Notes under the pieces: model-generated
What the model was told of the DNA's origin: nothing
The model's database searches: none
Seen by the model: only the letters and a program-made list of their open reading frames with translations
Position numbers and translations under genes: made by a program
Source of the DNA: an uncultured Brevundimonas sp.
GTDB taxonomy: Bacteria > Pseudomonadota > Alphaproteobacteria > Caulobacterales > Caulobacteraceae
Length of the DNA stretch: 64,000 nucleotides
Reading direction: 5' to 3'
NCBI RefSeq assembly: GCF_947305955.1
Contig: NZ_CAMZFB010000001.1
Coordinates: 62,001 to 126,000 of the forward strand
Shown here: one piece after another, positions 38,823 through 46,142 of the stretch
Position numbering within the stretch: position 1 is the first letter of the stretch
Layout of the letters: the number at the start of each line of letters is the position of its first letter

Positions 38823-39518
38823 ATGGCAAACGGGCCGCGCGTCTGGGTGACACGGACCCTGCCGGGCGCGCAGGCCACCGCTGACCGCCTGCGGGCCATG
38901 GGTTTCGATCCCGTCGTGCGTCCCTTACTGGAAGTGCGCGCTTTGCCCGACGCAATGGCGCAGGCTCCCGATCCGGCCACCCTCGCCTGTATCGCCCTGA
39001 CTAGCCCGAATACGCTGGACGCCATGGGTAAGGCCGCCCGCCCCTATCTGGACCTTCCCGCCTTCGCCGTCGGCGACGCCACCGCCCGCGCGGCACAGGC
39101 TGCAGGCTTCAAGGATGTGCGCTCCGCCTCCGGCGACATCCACGACCTCGCCCGATTGATTTCAGCATGCGCGCCCTCGGGCACCGTATTCGCACCGGGT
39201 GCGGCCATACCCGCAGGCGACCTGCCCGTCCTGCTGCCGGACCGCACCGTCATCCGACTGCCGCTCTACGCCACGCAGGAAACTGACGCCGCGATTCCCG
39301 AAGGCATCAGGTTCGCCCTCATCCACTCGCCTCGCGCTGGGGCCATCCTCGCTGCCAAACTGGCCCAAACACCCGCCGCAGCCCTCAACATCATCGCCAT
39401 ATCGCCCGCCGCAGCACGCCCGCTGGAAGGCCTTCCCGACGTCCGGATCTGCATCGCCGAACACCCCGATGAAGAAGCCATGCTAAACGCCCTTGGCAAT
39501 TCAGCAGAGGCCGTATAA
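38823..39518 (+). CDS. hemD: Uroporphyrinogen-III synthase
   Basis: The 231-aa protein immediately follows hemC. HemD proteins have weak sequence conservation. VWVTRTLPGAQATADRL, IALTSPNTL and FAVGDATARAAQAAGF fit the family, and the position supports it. Confidence 0.88.
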   Translation: MANGPRVWVTRTLPGAQATADRLRAMGFDPVVRPLLEVRALPDAMAQAPDPATLACIALTSPNTLDAMGKAARPYLDLPAFAVGDATARAAQAAGFKDVRSASGDIHDLARLISACAPSGTVFAPGAAIPAGDLPVLLPDRTVIRLPLYATQETDAAIPEGIRFALIHSPRAGAILAAKLAQTPAAALNIIAISPAAARPLEGLPDVRICIAEHPDEEAMLNALGNSAEAV

Positions 39519-39564
39519 GAAACCCGCCTCTCCGCCCCGTCAGGCCAAGCCGACGCGGAACAGG

Positions 39565-39640
39565 GCCGCTTTAGCTCAGCTGGTAGAGCACCGCATTCGT
39601 AATGCGGGGGTCACGTGTTCGAGTCACGTAAGCGGCACCA
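39565..39640 (+). tRNA. tRNA-Thr (CGU anticodon)
   Basis: This is a complete cloverleaf: acceptor GCCGCTT pairs with AAGCGGC, the D arm contains AGCTCAGCTGGTAGAGC, and the anticodon stem CCGCA/TGCGG has loop TTCGTAA. The T arm contains GTTCGAGTC, and an encoded CCA closes at 39640. The anticodon CGT reads ACG codons for threonine. Its 3' half is the left attachment site of the island. Confidence 0.98.
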
Positions 39641-39642
39641 CC
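39596..39642 (+). repeat. attL: 47-bp direct repeat in the tRNA-Thr 3' half
   Basis: The sequence from the anticodon loop (TTCGTAATGCGG) to two bases past CCA is repeated perfectly at 58564-58610. The upstream bases differ. This is the classic crossover site of tyrosine integrases that target tRNA genes. Confidence 0.95.
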
Positions 39643-39669
39643 CTTCCAGACAGTATATGAACTTCGCCT

Positions 39670-39730
39670 AAGGCTAACGTGCCTTTGGGAAGGATCCGTC
39701 GTGGGTTCCTAGTGGGTGCACGTTAGCCTT
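39670..39730. repeat. 13-bp inverted repeat beside attL
   Basis: AAGGCTAACGTGC (39670-39682) and GCACGTTAGCCTT (39718-39730) are perfect inverted arms with a 35-nt spacer. They lie 28 bases inside attL and outside any gene. They could be integrase or excisionase arm sites, or an operator for the DUF4365-like pair. Confidence 0.7.
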
Positions 39731-39797
39731 GGAATGTACGCCGAAAGGTAACGCAACTCGTATTGCGTCAAGCCTCCCTATATGACAACGGTATCTA

Positions 39798-40304
39798 ATG
39801 CTTGGGGATGATGCACTACTTGCTCCGACGGATGTCGAAGAAGCCTATTCGATTGCGTATGTTCACGCGATTTCCGCAGGACTTGGCTATGTTGTTTCGC
39901 AGAAAAATTTTGACCGCGACGGCATAGACCTGACTATCGAAGCTGGGGACGGCTTTAGACCTAAACTCGACATCCAGTTAAAAGCTACCATCAACCTGAA
40001 AGAAAATGACGCCGGTATTTTTCGCTACCCGTGCAAGAAGCGTAACTACGACCTCCTGAGAGAGCCTACACAGACCCCACGTTTACTAGTTGTGCTGCAC
40101 CTACCTTCCAATGCTAATGATTGGTTAACGGTTACGCCTTCAGAGCTAGTTCTGCGAAACTGTGCGTATTGGGCAAATCTCTTAGGGGCACCTGAGGTGG
40201 AAAACGAGACCTCTGTGACTATCGATCTTCCGAAGAATAATCGGTTTGATATCGATGGCCTTAAGGCTCTCATGGATCAATCTCGTACGGGCAAAATCCT
40301 ATGA
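39798..40304 (+). CDS. DUF4365-like PD-(D/E)xK-fold protein
   Basis: The 168-aa protein has the nuclease-like core: Asp in RDGIDLTIE, then the LDIQLKAT strand in place of the (D/E)xK motif (QLK). This pattern is typical of DUF4365 proteins found near defence genes. The second acidic residue is Gln, as in other DUF4365 members. It overlaps the next gene by four bases (ATGA), so the two are translated together. GC is clearly lower than the core chromosome, which suggests recent transfer. A role in phage defence is inference. Confidence 0.75.
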   Translation: MLGDDALLAPTDVEEAYSIAYVHAISAGLGYVVSQKNFDRDGIDLTIEAGDGFRPKLDIQLKATINLKENDAGIFRYPCKKRNYDLLREPTQTPRLLVVLHLPSNANDWLTVTPSELVLRNCAYWANLLGAPEVENETSVTIDLPKNNRFDIDGLKALMDQSRTGKIL

Positions 40305-41452
40305 AAGCCCATATCATTGACGTCGATGCCCTACGCGCCATAAGCCCAATGGCACTAGCGTCGTATGCGAGAGCTGAAGGCTGGCAGCGCTTAGAAAGTT
40401 ATGGAGATCATAGCGAGGTATATCACCGCCCCCAAATGGGCGAAGTGATCATTCCCGGCACTGAAGCTTTATCTGATTATCACTCGGTAGTTAGTGATTT
40501 GATCGCGTCGTTCGCCCGCGCAGAGGCTAGAGATGAACTAGCTGTCTATAGAGATTTAGTAGGGGCTGATCGCGACGTAATACGCGTTCGCTCTCCCGAA
40601 GCTGATGGTGACGGCTCTGTACGCATAGAAGCAGGCGTTGATTTAGTTTTACACGCCAGAGACCTTCTCCTATCCGCAGCATGCGCCGCCAAAGAACCAA
40701 GGGCCTCCTATCGAGCGGGCAAAGTAAAAGACGCCACAGATTACATGGATCGCGTCCGCTTAGGTCAAACAGAGCATGGAAGCTTTGTTGTAACATTGCT
40801 CGCCCCTGTGCCTCCTGCGCTAGACACATACGGCACTCAAGCCGAGCTTTGGCCTTCTGAGACAAGCGAACCTTTTGATAGGCTAGTTACAAGAAGACTG
40901 GCCGATGGATTACAAGCTGCTCGTTCAGCGGCTGAGCACGTTATGAGAACAGGCGGTGGCCTCACACCCTTCCGGGATGCCGTTTCTAAGGGAGTAAGCG
41001 CGAACCTTTGCGAAGCTCTAGCTCAGCTTATTGAAAGAGGTGAAGGCCTTGAGGTCTCAGTAACGTGGGCAAAAACCCGCCTCACACCTGAACCTCGTCG
41101 CAAAATCTTTTTCTCTCGCTCTGAAGGCGAGGTTCTTAGAGAGGCGGCAAGAGTTTTTCGAACACTAGAGCCCCGCCCAGATGAAACCATTGAGGGCTTC
41201 GTGATCAGTTGCGATCGCAAAACCGACGAAACATCCGGAAGGGTAGCGATCAGAACGATAATTGACGGACAGCCATCGTCAGTTAAAGTAGAGCTAAGCC
41301 CCAGTCTATATTCAGAGGCCGTTCAAGCCCACGAGAAAAAGCAACTCGTTTCATTAAACGGGGACCTCAAACGCCACGGCCAAAGATGGCACCTAGTAAA
41401 CACAAGAGATATAACCGCTATCGAAATTAACGGCGACGAAGATGACCTTTAA
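40301..41452 (+). CDS. Unrecognised 383-aa partner of the DUF4365-like protein
   Basis: I do not recognise a domain. It begins with a hydrophilic region, has an Ala/Arg-rich central helical part (LADGLQAARSAAEHVM) and ends with a beta-rich segment. That segment reads EGFVISCDRKTDETSGRVAIRTIIDGQPSSVKVELS, with HLVNTRDITAIEIN close to the end. No membrane segments or ATPase motifs are present. Its tight coupling to the DUF4365-like gene suggests a two-component system in which this protein senses or inhibits. A terminator follows. Confidence 0.75.
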   Translation: MKAHIIDVDALRAISPMALASYARAEGWQRLESYGDHSEVYHRPQMGEVIIPGTEALSDYHSVVSDLIASFARAEARDELAVYRDLVGADRDVIRVRSPEADGDGSVRIEAGVDLVLHARDLLLSAACAAKEPRASYRAGKVKDATDYMDRVRLGQTEHGSFVVTLLAPVPPALDTYGTQAELWPSETSEPFDRLVTRRLADGLQAARSAAEHVMRTGGGLTPFRDAVSKGVSANLCEALAQLIERGEGLEVSVTWAKTRLTPEPRRKIFFSRSEGEVLREAARVFRTLEPRPDETIEGFVISCDRKTDETSGRVAIRTIIDGQPSSVKVELSPSLYSEAVQAHEKKQLVSLNGDLKRHGQRWHLVNTRDITAIEINGDEDDL

Positions 41453-41510
41453 TATGTAATATGAATATTATATATAGTCATACGGCGCGCGCTTTCGACC
41501 ATCTTATATG

Positions 41511-41541
41511 AAACCCTCATAGCCTTCCGCTTTGAGGGTTT
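41511..41541. terminator. Bidirectional terminator after the DUF4365-like pair
   Basis: AAACCCTCA (41511-41519) pairs with TGAGGGTTT (41533-41541), followed by TTCTTT. The 60 bases before it are AT-rich with TATATA-like runs and no gene. Confidence 0.85.
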
Positions 41542-41549
41542 TTCTTTAC

Positions 41550-41716
41550 CTAAATTGCGATCCGCTTCGATAGCCGTTTCAACACCTGCTCAAACAGGCT
41601 TGCTGGATCAGCTTTCATAGCCTTGGCGAGGGCCACAAACTCCAACACATCCACCCGGCGCTGACCGCGTTCGATGATGGAAATGTAGGTCTGATCTTTC
41701 CCTACCAGCTTGGCCA
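41550..41716 (-). pseudogene. 5'-truncated copy of the XRE regulator at 44892-45149
   Basis: This stretch matches the C-terminal two thirds of the complete XRE gene at 44892-45149 (residues about 31-85), with the same stop context. Homology ends abruptly at CTTGGCCA, so the first 30 residues with most of the HTH are gone. It marks copy A of a duplicated module. Confidence 0.88.
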
Positions 41717-41741
41717 ATGACGGCGCGCTAAACTTCCAGAT

Positions 41742-42041
41742 CTAAACGTCATCATCTCCGACAGGACCGCCCTCGTTCTCCATACGGCGTATGGATCGAA
41801 CTTCCAGTCTGGTGAACTTAAGCCGCACACCGATGCCGCCGTCAGCTTCGGTCAGGAACACTGCACCACCTTCTTCCAGCGTGGACTGGATGCGTTCACG
41901 GGCTTCCTCGCCGGGATCGACATTCTCACGCTCGAATGCCGCCAGTACTTCCAACTCTACAGCGGCTTTATGCGCCACATGTTCACGCGGCCACTGCACC
42001 AGCGCACGAGCAGCGCGGGCTTGATATCCGGTAAGTTTCAT
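41742..42041 (-). CDS. Diverged XRE-like regulatory protein
   Basis: The 99-aa protein starts at 42041 (MKLTGYQARAARALVQWP) after GAGGG. Its shape, an N-terminal QARAARALVQWPREHVAHKA, a central AFE, then IQSTLEEGGAVF and GIGVRLKF, matches small XRE regulators common in phages and islands. The HTH is eroded. A longer start at 42104 adds 21 doubtful residues. Confidence 0.65.
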   Translation of the reverse strand: MKLTGYQARAARALVQWPREHVAHKAAVELEVLAAFERENVDPGEEARERIQSTLEEGGAVFLTEADGGIGVRLKFTRLEVRSIRRMENEGGPVGDDDV

Positions 42042-42106
42042 TGGGTGTCCCTCATAGCTAAACAGTATGCCGCTATTCAGACATACGGTGCCTTGGGAAG
42101 CCACTG

Positions 42107-42343
42107 CTATAAATCAATAAAGCCCTGAAGCAGCTTTGATGGATCACGTCCCAATGCCTCTGCGATCTGGCAGAACTCGATCACGTCTATCCGGCGCTCG
42201 CCCCTCTCCACCTTTGAAACGTAGCTTTGCGGCTTACCCAGCCGCGTCGCCAGCTCAACTTGCGTAAGGCCAGCCTCTTTTCGAGTGGCGGCAAGGAAGC
42301 TGATGAACGCCTGATGCCGGTCCGTGAATATCGATGACGGCAA
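42107..42343 (-). CDS. XRE-family HTH regulator
   Basis: The 78-aa single-domain regulator contains LAATRKEAGLTQVELATRLGKPQSYVSKVERGERRIDV, a clean XRE HTH. It is a paralogue of the regulator at 44892-45149, with a similar IDVIEFCQIAEAL versus VDVLEFVALAKAM. It would act on the divergent promoter at 42344-42556 of module copy A, whose downstream gene is now broken. Confidence 0.88.
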   Translation of the reverse strand: MPSSIFTDRHQAFISFLAATRKEAGLTQVELATRLGKPQSYVSKVERGERRIDVIEFCQIAEALGRDPSKLLQGFIDL

Positions 42344-42556
42344 AGAGCGCCCCTCCGAGGTGAGGCTCTTTCGCTAAATCCTAAATCGGTATATCCCAGA
42401 TTGGGTTATTCGTGGTTGGGGGGAGGCAGCTGTCGCTCGGCGTATGAACGCACCAATCAAGATCACAGCCTGAGTAAAGCCGAGCGCAAAACTCGGCATC
42501 TTATATGATGTGCAAATCCTGGCGCATCTCACTCAATATCAATGAGAAAACACCTG

Positions 42557-42634
42557 ATGAATACCAACACCAAACGCATGGTGCTTGCCGCCATTGCAGC
42601 CTTCTACGTCGTGGTCGGTGACGTGACCCCCTGA
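42557..42634 (+). pseudogene. Truncated copy of the small membrane protein at 45329
   Basis: The first 21 codons (MNTNTKRMVLAAIAAFYVVVG) are nearly identical to the intact gene at 45329. Homology stops at about 42619, where the IS3-type sequence begins, and a stop follows at 42634. Confidence 0.9.
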
Positions 42635-42904
42635 AACTCCTCCAGGAATAGCTAGAGTCCGCCCCTCGAAAGGACGGACAGAATGAAGCGATCACGGTTT
42701 ACGGAAGAGCAGATCATCGGGATCCTGCGCGAGCAGGAGGCCGGTGTTCCGGTGACGGGTCTGTGCAGGAAGCACGGACTGAGCTCGCCGACCTTCTACA
42801 AGTGGAAGGCCAAGTTCGGCGGCATGGATGTGTCTGAGGCCCGGCGGCTGAAGGCGCTGGAAGACGAGAACGCCAAGGCAAACCGACAAGGCGCTCACAT
42901 CTGA
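42619..42904 (+). mobile_element. Remnant of an IS3-family element
   Basis: The left edge is TGACGTGACCCCCTGAAA at the break in the membrane-protein copy, and the orfA start lies at 42683. No complete orfB or right inverted repeat follows, so only the left part remains. Confidence 0.75.
42683..42904 (+). pseudogene. IS3-family transposase OrfA, truncated
   Basis: The 73-aa frame has the OrfA HTH (FTEEQIIGILREQEAGVPVTGLCRKHGLSSPTFYKWK) and KALEDENAK, after which the normal leucine-zipper part is lost. Homology ends near 42880. The 320 bases to the cupin gene hold no gene I can support; they contain the tandem repeat noted separately. Confidence 0.88.
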
Positions 42905-43160
42905 CGCGATGATCTGATCACGGCCCGTCCCTCGTGCTACCAGCATCGCGCGGCAGATCGCTTACGACCTCATGGTTCGTCCGTGTCGTCTGATCTCTTT
43001 GGCTGAAAGGCCAGCCAAATCAGCCCGCTCAAGCCCAAGATCTTCAGAGCCGTGCCCGTGTGCATGTCCCTCCCGACGGGAGGGCAGGGCAGAGACAGGA
43101 GCCAAGCTCTATAGAGGGTGGTTCACATTGACGCGGATCAATGGTCGCCGACCGTCTGGA

Positions 43161-43214
43161 ATGGTAGCGTTGCCGTGACGCATTATAATGGTAGCGTTGC
43201 CGTGACGCATTATA
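43161..43214 (+). repeat. Two perfect 27-bp tandem copies upstream of the cupin gene
   Basis: Two adjacent identical copies start ATGGTAGCGTTGCC and end GACGCATTATA. They occupy 43161-43187 and 43188-43214, and the second ends 10 bases before the cupin start. GACGCATTATA resembles part of a promoter, so the duplication may double a promoter or operator. Confidence 0.9.
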
Positions 43215-43224
43215 GGAGAGCGCG

Positions 43225-43620
43225 ATGAAGGGCTTCGTCGATGACATCGACCGGCTGACGGTCGAGAACAAGGACTTCCGCCGGGTGCTATACACCGGCA
43301 AGCACCTTCAGTTGGTGCTGATGGCACTGCGGCCCGGCGAGGAAATCGGCGAGGAAGTCCACGACGACCACGACCAGTTTTTCCGCATCGAGAAGGGCGA
43401 GGGCGAAGTCTGCATCGATGGTCAGCGGACGAAGATCAAAGCCGATGACGCGATCATCGTCCCAGCGGGCGCCCGCCACAACGTCATCAACACGGGCGAC
43501 AAGAAGCTGAAGCTCTACACCGTCTACGGTCCGCCGGATCACAAGGACGGGATCGTGCGCGCCACGAAGGCTGAAGCCGAGGCAACCGAAGAGCATTTCG
43601 ACGGGACGACGACGGAATAG
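43225..43620 (+). CDS. Cupin-domain protein
   Basis: The 131-aa single cupin has motif 1 GEEIGEEVHDDHDQFFRIEKGEGEV (His, His, Glu metal ligands) and motif 2 IIVPAGARHNVINTG. Such small cupins are often cargo on insertion-element-rich DNA. The GC is high, unlike the surrounding island, and GGAGAG is the binding site. It lies between the IS3 remnant and an IS6-type element and probably arrived with one of them. Its substrate is unknown. Confidence 0.9.
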   Translation: MKGFVDDIDRLTVENKDFRRVLYTGKHLQLVLMALRPGEEIGEEVHDDHDQFFRIEKGEGEVCIDGQRTKIKADDAIIVPAGARHNVINTGDKKLKLYTVYGPPDHKDGIVRATKAEAEATEEHFDGTTTE

Positions 43621-43630
43621 GCGGCGGCGG

Positions 43631-44457
43631 GGCTCTGTCAGCCCAAACTTGATTGCCGATCGCGAGCCTCGCGCCTAGCCTCGCGGCATGGCCAAATCGA
43701 CCAATCCGTTCCGCTGGTTTGACAGCTCGCCCGAGGTGATCCGCCTCGTGGTGCTGATGTACGTGAAATACCCGCTGTCTCTGCGGAACGTCGAGGACCT
43801 TCTGGCCGAGCGCGGCATCGACATCTGCCATGAGACGGTGCGGCTTTGGTGGAACCGATTCGGCCCGATGTTCGCCGCCGAGATCCGCAGGAAGCGGGTC
43901 GATCACATGCGCGCCTACACTCACTGGCGCTGGCATCTGGACGAGGTCTACGCGAAGATCAACGGCGAAATGCATTACCTCTGGCGCGCCGTCGATCATG
44001 AGGGCGAGGTGCTGGAATCCTTTGTCACCAAGACCCGGGACAAGGCCGCAGCACTGAATTTCATCAAGAAAGCCATGAAGCGCCACGGCCGCCCCAAGGC
44101 CATCGTCACCGACGGCCTCCGCTCGTATCGCGCCGCGATGAACGACCTCGGCAATGGGGAGAAGCAGCATATCGGCCGTTGGGCCAACAACCGGTGTGAG
44201 AACTCACATCTGCCGTTCCGACGGCGAGAACGCGCCATGCTCCGCTTCCGCCAGATGAAGACCTTGCAGAAGTTCAGCTCCGTCCACGCCGCCTTCCACA
44301 ACCACTTCAACCAGGACCGCCACCTCATCAGCCGAGACGACTTCAAAGCCCGGCGATCGGCTGCCTTTGCCGAGTGGAAGACACTTGCCGGATAGCCTAC
44401 ACGCCCCTGCCCCAAATGCGTCAACTGGAGACAAGTTGGCGTTGGACTGACAGCACC
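43631..44457 (+). mobile_element. IS6-family insertion sequence
   Basis: This 827-bp element has imperfect terminal inverted repeats: GGCTCTGTCAGCCCAA at the left and the complement of GGTGCTGTCAGTCCAA at the right. It holds one transposase gene. The eight bases on either side do not match, so no target duplication is left. Right of the element, homology to the intact lipoprotein gene resumes at once. Confidence 0.88.
43688..44395 (+). CDS. IS6-family transposase
   Basis: The 235-aa intact transposase has an N-terminal HTH (YPLSLRNVEDLLAERGIDICHETVRLWWNRFG). Its DDE triad is Asp in WHLDEVYAKI, Asp in IVTDGLRSYRAAM and Glu in RCENSHLPFRRRERAM. Length is normal and no frameshift is seen, so it may be active. 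Confidence 0.95.
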   Translation: MAKSTNPFRWFDSSPEVIRLVVLMYVKYPLSLRNVEDLLAERGIDICHETVRLWWNRFGPMFAAEIRRKRVDHMRAYTHWRWHLDEVYAKINGEMHYLWRAVDHEGEVLESFVTKTRDKAAALNFIKKAMKRHGRPKAIVTDGLRSYRAAMNDLGNGEKQHIGRWANNRCENSHLPFRRRERAMLRFRQMKTLQKFSSVHAAFHNHFNQDRHLISRDDFKARRSAAFAEWKTLAG

Positions 44458-44458
44458 C

Positions 44459-44578
44459 TTCAACGTCACCCACAGCGGCACCATGCCTCTATCGGGTATG
44501 TCTCGTTCAAAGCGTTTGACGGAACGACTTTCAGAGGCGGCTACAGCCATCTCTCCGAGCGTTCCGTCAGCACAGTAA
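44459..44578 (+). pseudogene. 3' remnant of the lipoprotein gene (module copy A)
   Basis: The last 39 codons (from FNVTHSGTMPLSGMSRSK to the stop) match the intact lipoprotein gene at 45673-46110 with a few changes. Homology starts at the IS6 right end. The region between this and the membrane-protein remnant, about 600 bp in the intact copy, is lost. Confidence 0.9.
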
Positions 44579-44593
44579 CCACCATATAAGAAA

Positions 44594-44651
44594 TGCCCGA
44601 CAGGAAAGTCACGGGGTCGTCTTGGGGGGCGCTTCGTGACGCCCTGTCGGG
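44594..44651 (+). terminator. Hairpin after the lipoprotein remnant
   Basis: GCCCGACAGG (44594-44603) and CCTGTCGGGC (44642-44651) form perfect arms around an inner hairpin. No strong T-run follows, so it may be structural rather than a terminator. Confidence 0.4.
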
Positions 44652-44656
44652 CTACA

Positions 44657-44678
44657 TTAGGTCAGTACGTTGACCTAA
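44657..44678. promoter_or_regulatory. Palindrome, possible operator
   Basis: TTAGGTCA and TGACCTAA are perfect 8-bp arms around GTACGT. The 22-bp site is between genes, and no gene starts within 200 bases on either strand. Confidence 0.4.
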
Positions 44679-44762
44679 CGTCATCATAGAACCACGACTT
44701 AAGCTTTACGGCGAGTCATATATATCGACGATATACATAAGTCGCACACCACCTCACCCCCT

Positions 44763-44883
44763 CCCCCCCTTTTGCGGCGAGAGCTGCGTGACCCGGCTTC
44801 GGCTTAGGCACCGATCACTACCCCAAACCCAACTGACCCCCGTGGCCATCCGCTGCGGGGGTTTTTCTATGCCCGCAAAGGAG
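44763..44883 (+). repeat. ~120-bp terminator repeat, copy A
   Basis: This segment from the CCCCTTTTGCGGCGAGAG stretch to GCCCGCAAAGGA is repeated with few changes at 46143-46264. Each copy follows the lipoprotein gene or its remnant. It includes a terminator hairpin at 44836-44866 (ACCCCCG...CGGGGGT, TTTT). Confidence 0.9.
44836..44866 (+). terminator. Rho-independent terminator of module copy A
   Basis: ACCCCCG pairs with CGGGGGT and is followed by TTTTC. It is duplicated at 46218-46248. Confidence 0.85.
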
Positions 44884-44891
44884 AAACGTAC

Positions 44892-45149
44892 CTAAATAAC
44901 GATCCTTTTAGACAGCCGCTTCAGCACCTGCTCAAACAGCCTCGCTGGATCGGCTTTCATAGCTTTAGCGAGAGCCACAAATTCCAACACATCCACCCGG
45001 CGCTGACCGCGTTCGATAATGGAAATGTAGGTCTGATCTTTCCCTACCAGCTTGGCCAGTTCCGTCTGCGTCAAGCCTGAAGCCTTACGCGCTTCGGTGA
45101 GCACCTGAACGAGGTGTTTATGATCACCACCAAAGATCGTTTTTGACAT
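44892..45149 (-). CDS. XRE-family HTH regulator (module copy B)
   Basis: The 85-aa protein has the XRE HTH LTEARKASGLTQTELAKLVGKDQTYISIIERGQRRVDVLEF. It is divergent from the membrane-protein/lipoprotein pair, with perfect palindromes between them, so it probably represses both directions. A truncated copy lies at 41550-41716. Confidence 0.92.
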   Translation of the reverse strand: MSKTIFGGDHKHLVQVLTEARKASGLTQTELAKLVGKDQTYISIIERGQRRVDVLEFVALAKAMKADPARLFEQVLKRLSKRIVI

Positions 45150-45189
45150 CTGTGGGACCGCCGAGTGTGAACCGGCTACCCAACTATAT

Positions 45190-45242
45190 GGAAAAATCGT
45201 TTAGGCAATTTTTCCCTATTTCATTATGGAATATTTCCATAA
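45190..45242. promoter_or_regulatory. Divergent promoter region with two palindromes
   Basis: TTATGGAATATTTCCATAA (45224-45242) has perfect 8-bp arms around TAT. A second inverted pair, GGAAAAA and TTTTTCC, with a 12-nt spacer lies at about 45190-45215. The AT-rich site between the XRE gene and its divergent partner is the expected place for its operator. Confidence 0.65.
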
Positions 45243-45328
45243 TAACGATGCTCAGGACTTGGGGAGGTCCAGCATCATTTCACTCAAAACCCAGCCACGC
45301 CCCTAGGGCATAAACACAAGGAAAATCG

Positions 45329-45676
45329 ATGAATACCAACACCAAACGCATGGTGCTTGCCGCCATTGCAGCCTTCTACGTCGTGGTTGGTGGCCTATGG
45401 GCGTCCAACTTCATTCCGCTAAAGCACTTCGATGCTCAGATGGCACGTAAAGAAAAGCTCATAGACAAGATGGGTTTCTCAGCAGCCTATGACTCCGAGG
45501 AATACCAGAAAACAGAAGCCTATCTGCTCAACAACGTCCTGAGCTATGAGGGCAAGGTGCTGAAGGCCCGTCGCTTTGGCTCCATCATCCTGTGGGGCAC
45601 GATCGCCTTGGCTGCCGGTGGCGGTGTCCTGTTCATGACCCGTGGCCGCAAAACCGCCCAAGCAGGTGCCCAATGA
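45329..45676 (+). CDS. Small membrane protein (module copy B)
   Basis: The 115-aa protein has a hydrophobic N-terminal helix (about residues 8-28, LAAIAAFYVVVGGLWASNF) and a second near the C-terminus (IILWGTIALAAGGGVLFMT). A charged 55-residue loop lies between, likely in the periplasm. No family is recognised. It overlaps the lipoprotein gene by four bases. Confidence 0.8.
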   Translation: MNTNTKRMVLAAIAAFYVVVGGLWASNFIPLKHFDAQMARKEKLIDKMGFSAAYDSEEYQKTEAYLLNNVLSYEGKVLKARRFGSIILWGTIALAAGGGVLFMTRGRKTAQAGAQ

Positions 45677-46110
45677 GAGCCGTTATCGCTACGGCCCTTT
45701 GCGTGGGCGTCATGGCACTTAGCGCTTGTGCCTCTGCTCCGGCACGCACACCCGGCACCTATGTCAGTCAGAGCGAGCCTGTCTATCTGATCACCGAAGC
45801 TCAAGCCGATCAGATCCTGGTGGACGCAATGAACGTAGAGTTCGGAACCGCGCCAATTGTACGCGTTGAGGCCCCTAACAAGGGCTATCAGGCCACCATC
45901 AAGTTCCTCGTGGACAGCCATCAGATTGTTGCCACCATGGTTCCCTCAAGGGGCCGGACCGCCGATGGTTCTATACAGAGTGGCTACTACTTCAACGTCA
46001 CTCACAGCGGGACCATGCCTCTATCGGGTATGTCTCGTTCAAAGCGTTTGAGGGAACGGCTTTCAGAGGCGGCTACAGCCATCTCTCCGAGCGTTCAGTC
46101 AGCAAACTAA
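45673..46110 (+). CDS. Putative lipoprotein (module copy B)
   Basis: The 145-aa protein has a signal peptide ending in the lipobox LSAC (Cys near residue 19). The mature part has a mixed fold (VYLITEAQADQILVDAMNVEFG, YQATIKFLVDSHQIVATMVPSRG). I use the ATG at 45673, coupled to the membrane protein. The pair with a divergent XRE repressor could be an envelope-acting island function such as superinfection exclusion, but that is a guess. Confidence 0.78.
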   Translation: MRAVIATALCVGVMALSACASAPARTPGTYVSQSEPVYLITEAQADQILVDAMNVEFGTAPIVRVEAPNKGYQATIKFLVDSHQIVATMVPSRGRTADGSIQSGYYFNVTHSGTMPLSGMSRSKRLRERLSEAATAISPSVQSAN

Positions 46111-46142
46111 ACGGCTAAAGCCAGTCGAAGCGGACACACCCC

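Noticed and set aside
42905-43140. Possible gene between the IS3 remnant and the cupin gene
   Set aside because: Only short frames without motifs are present. It is probably remnant or flanking DNA of the insertion events.
43161-43214. CRISPR-like repeat
   Set aside because: There are two directly adjacent copies with no spacers and no cas genes in the window.
42619-44457. Cupin as cargo of a complete composite transposon
   Set aside because: The flanking elements are of different families (IS3 remnant and IS6), and no matching second IS6 copy is found.
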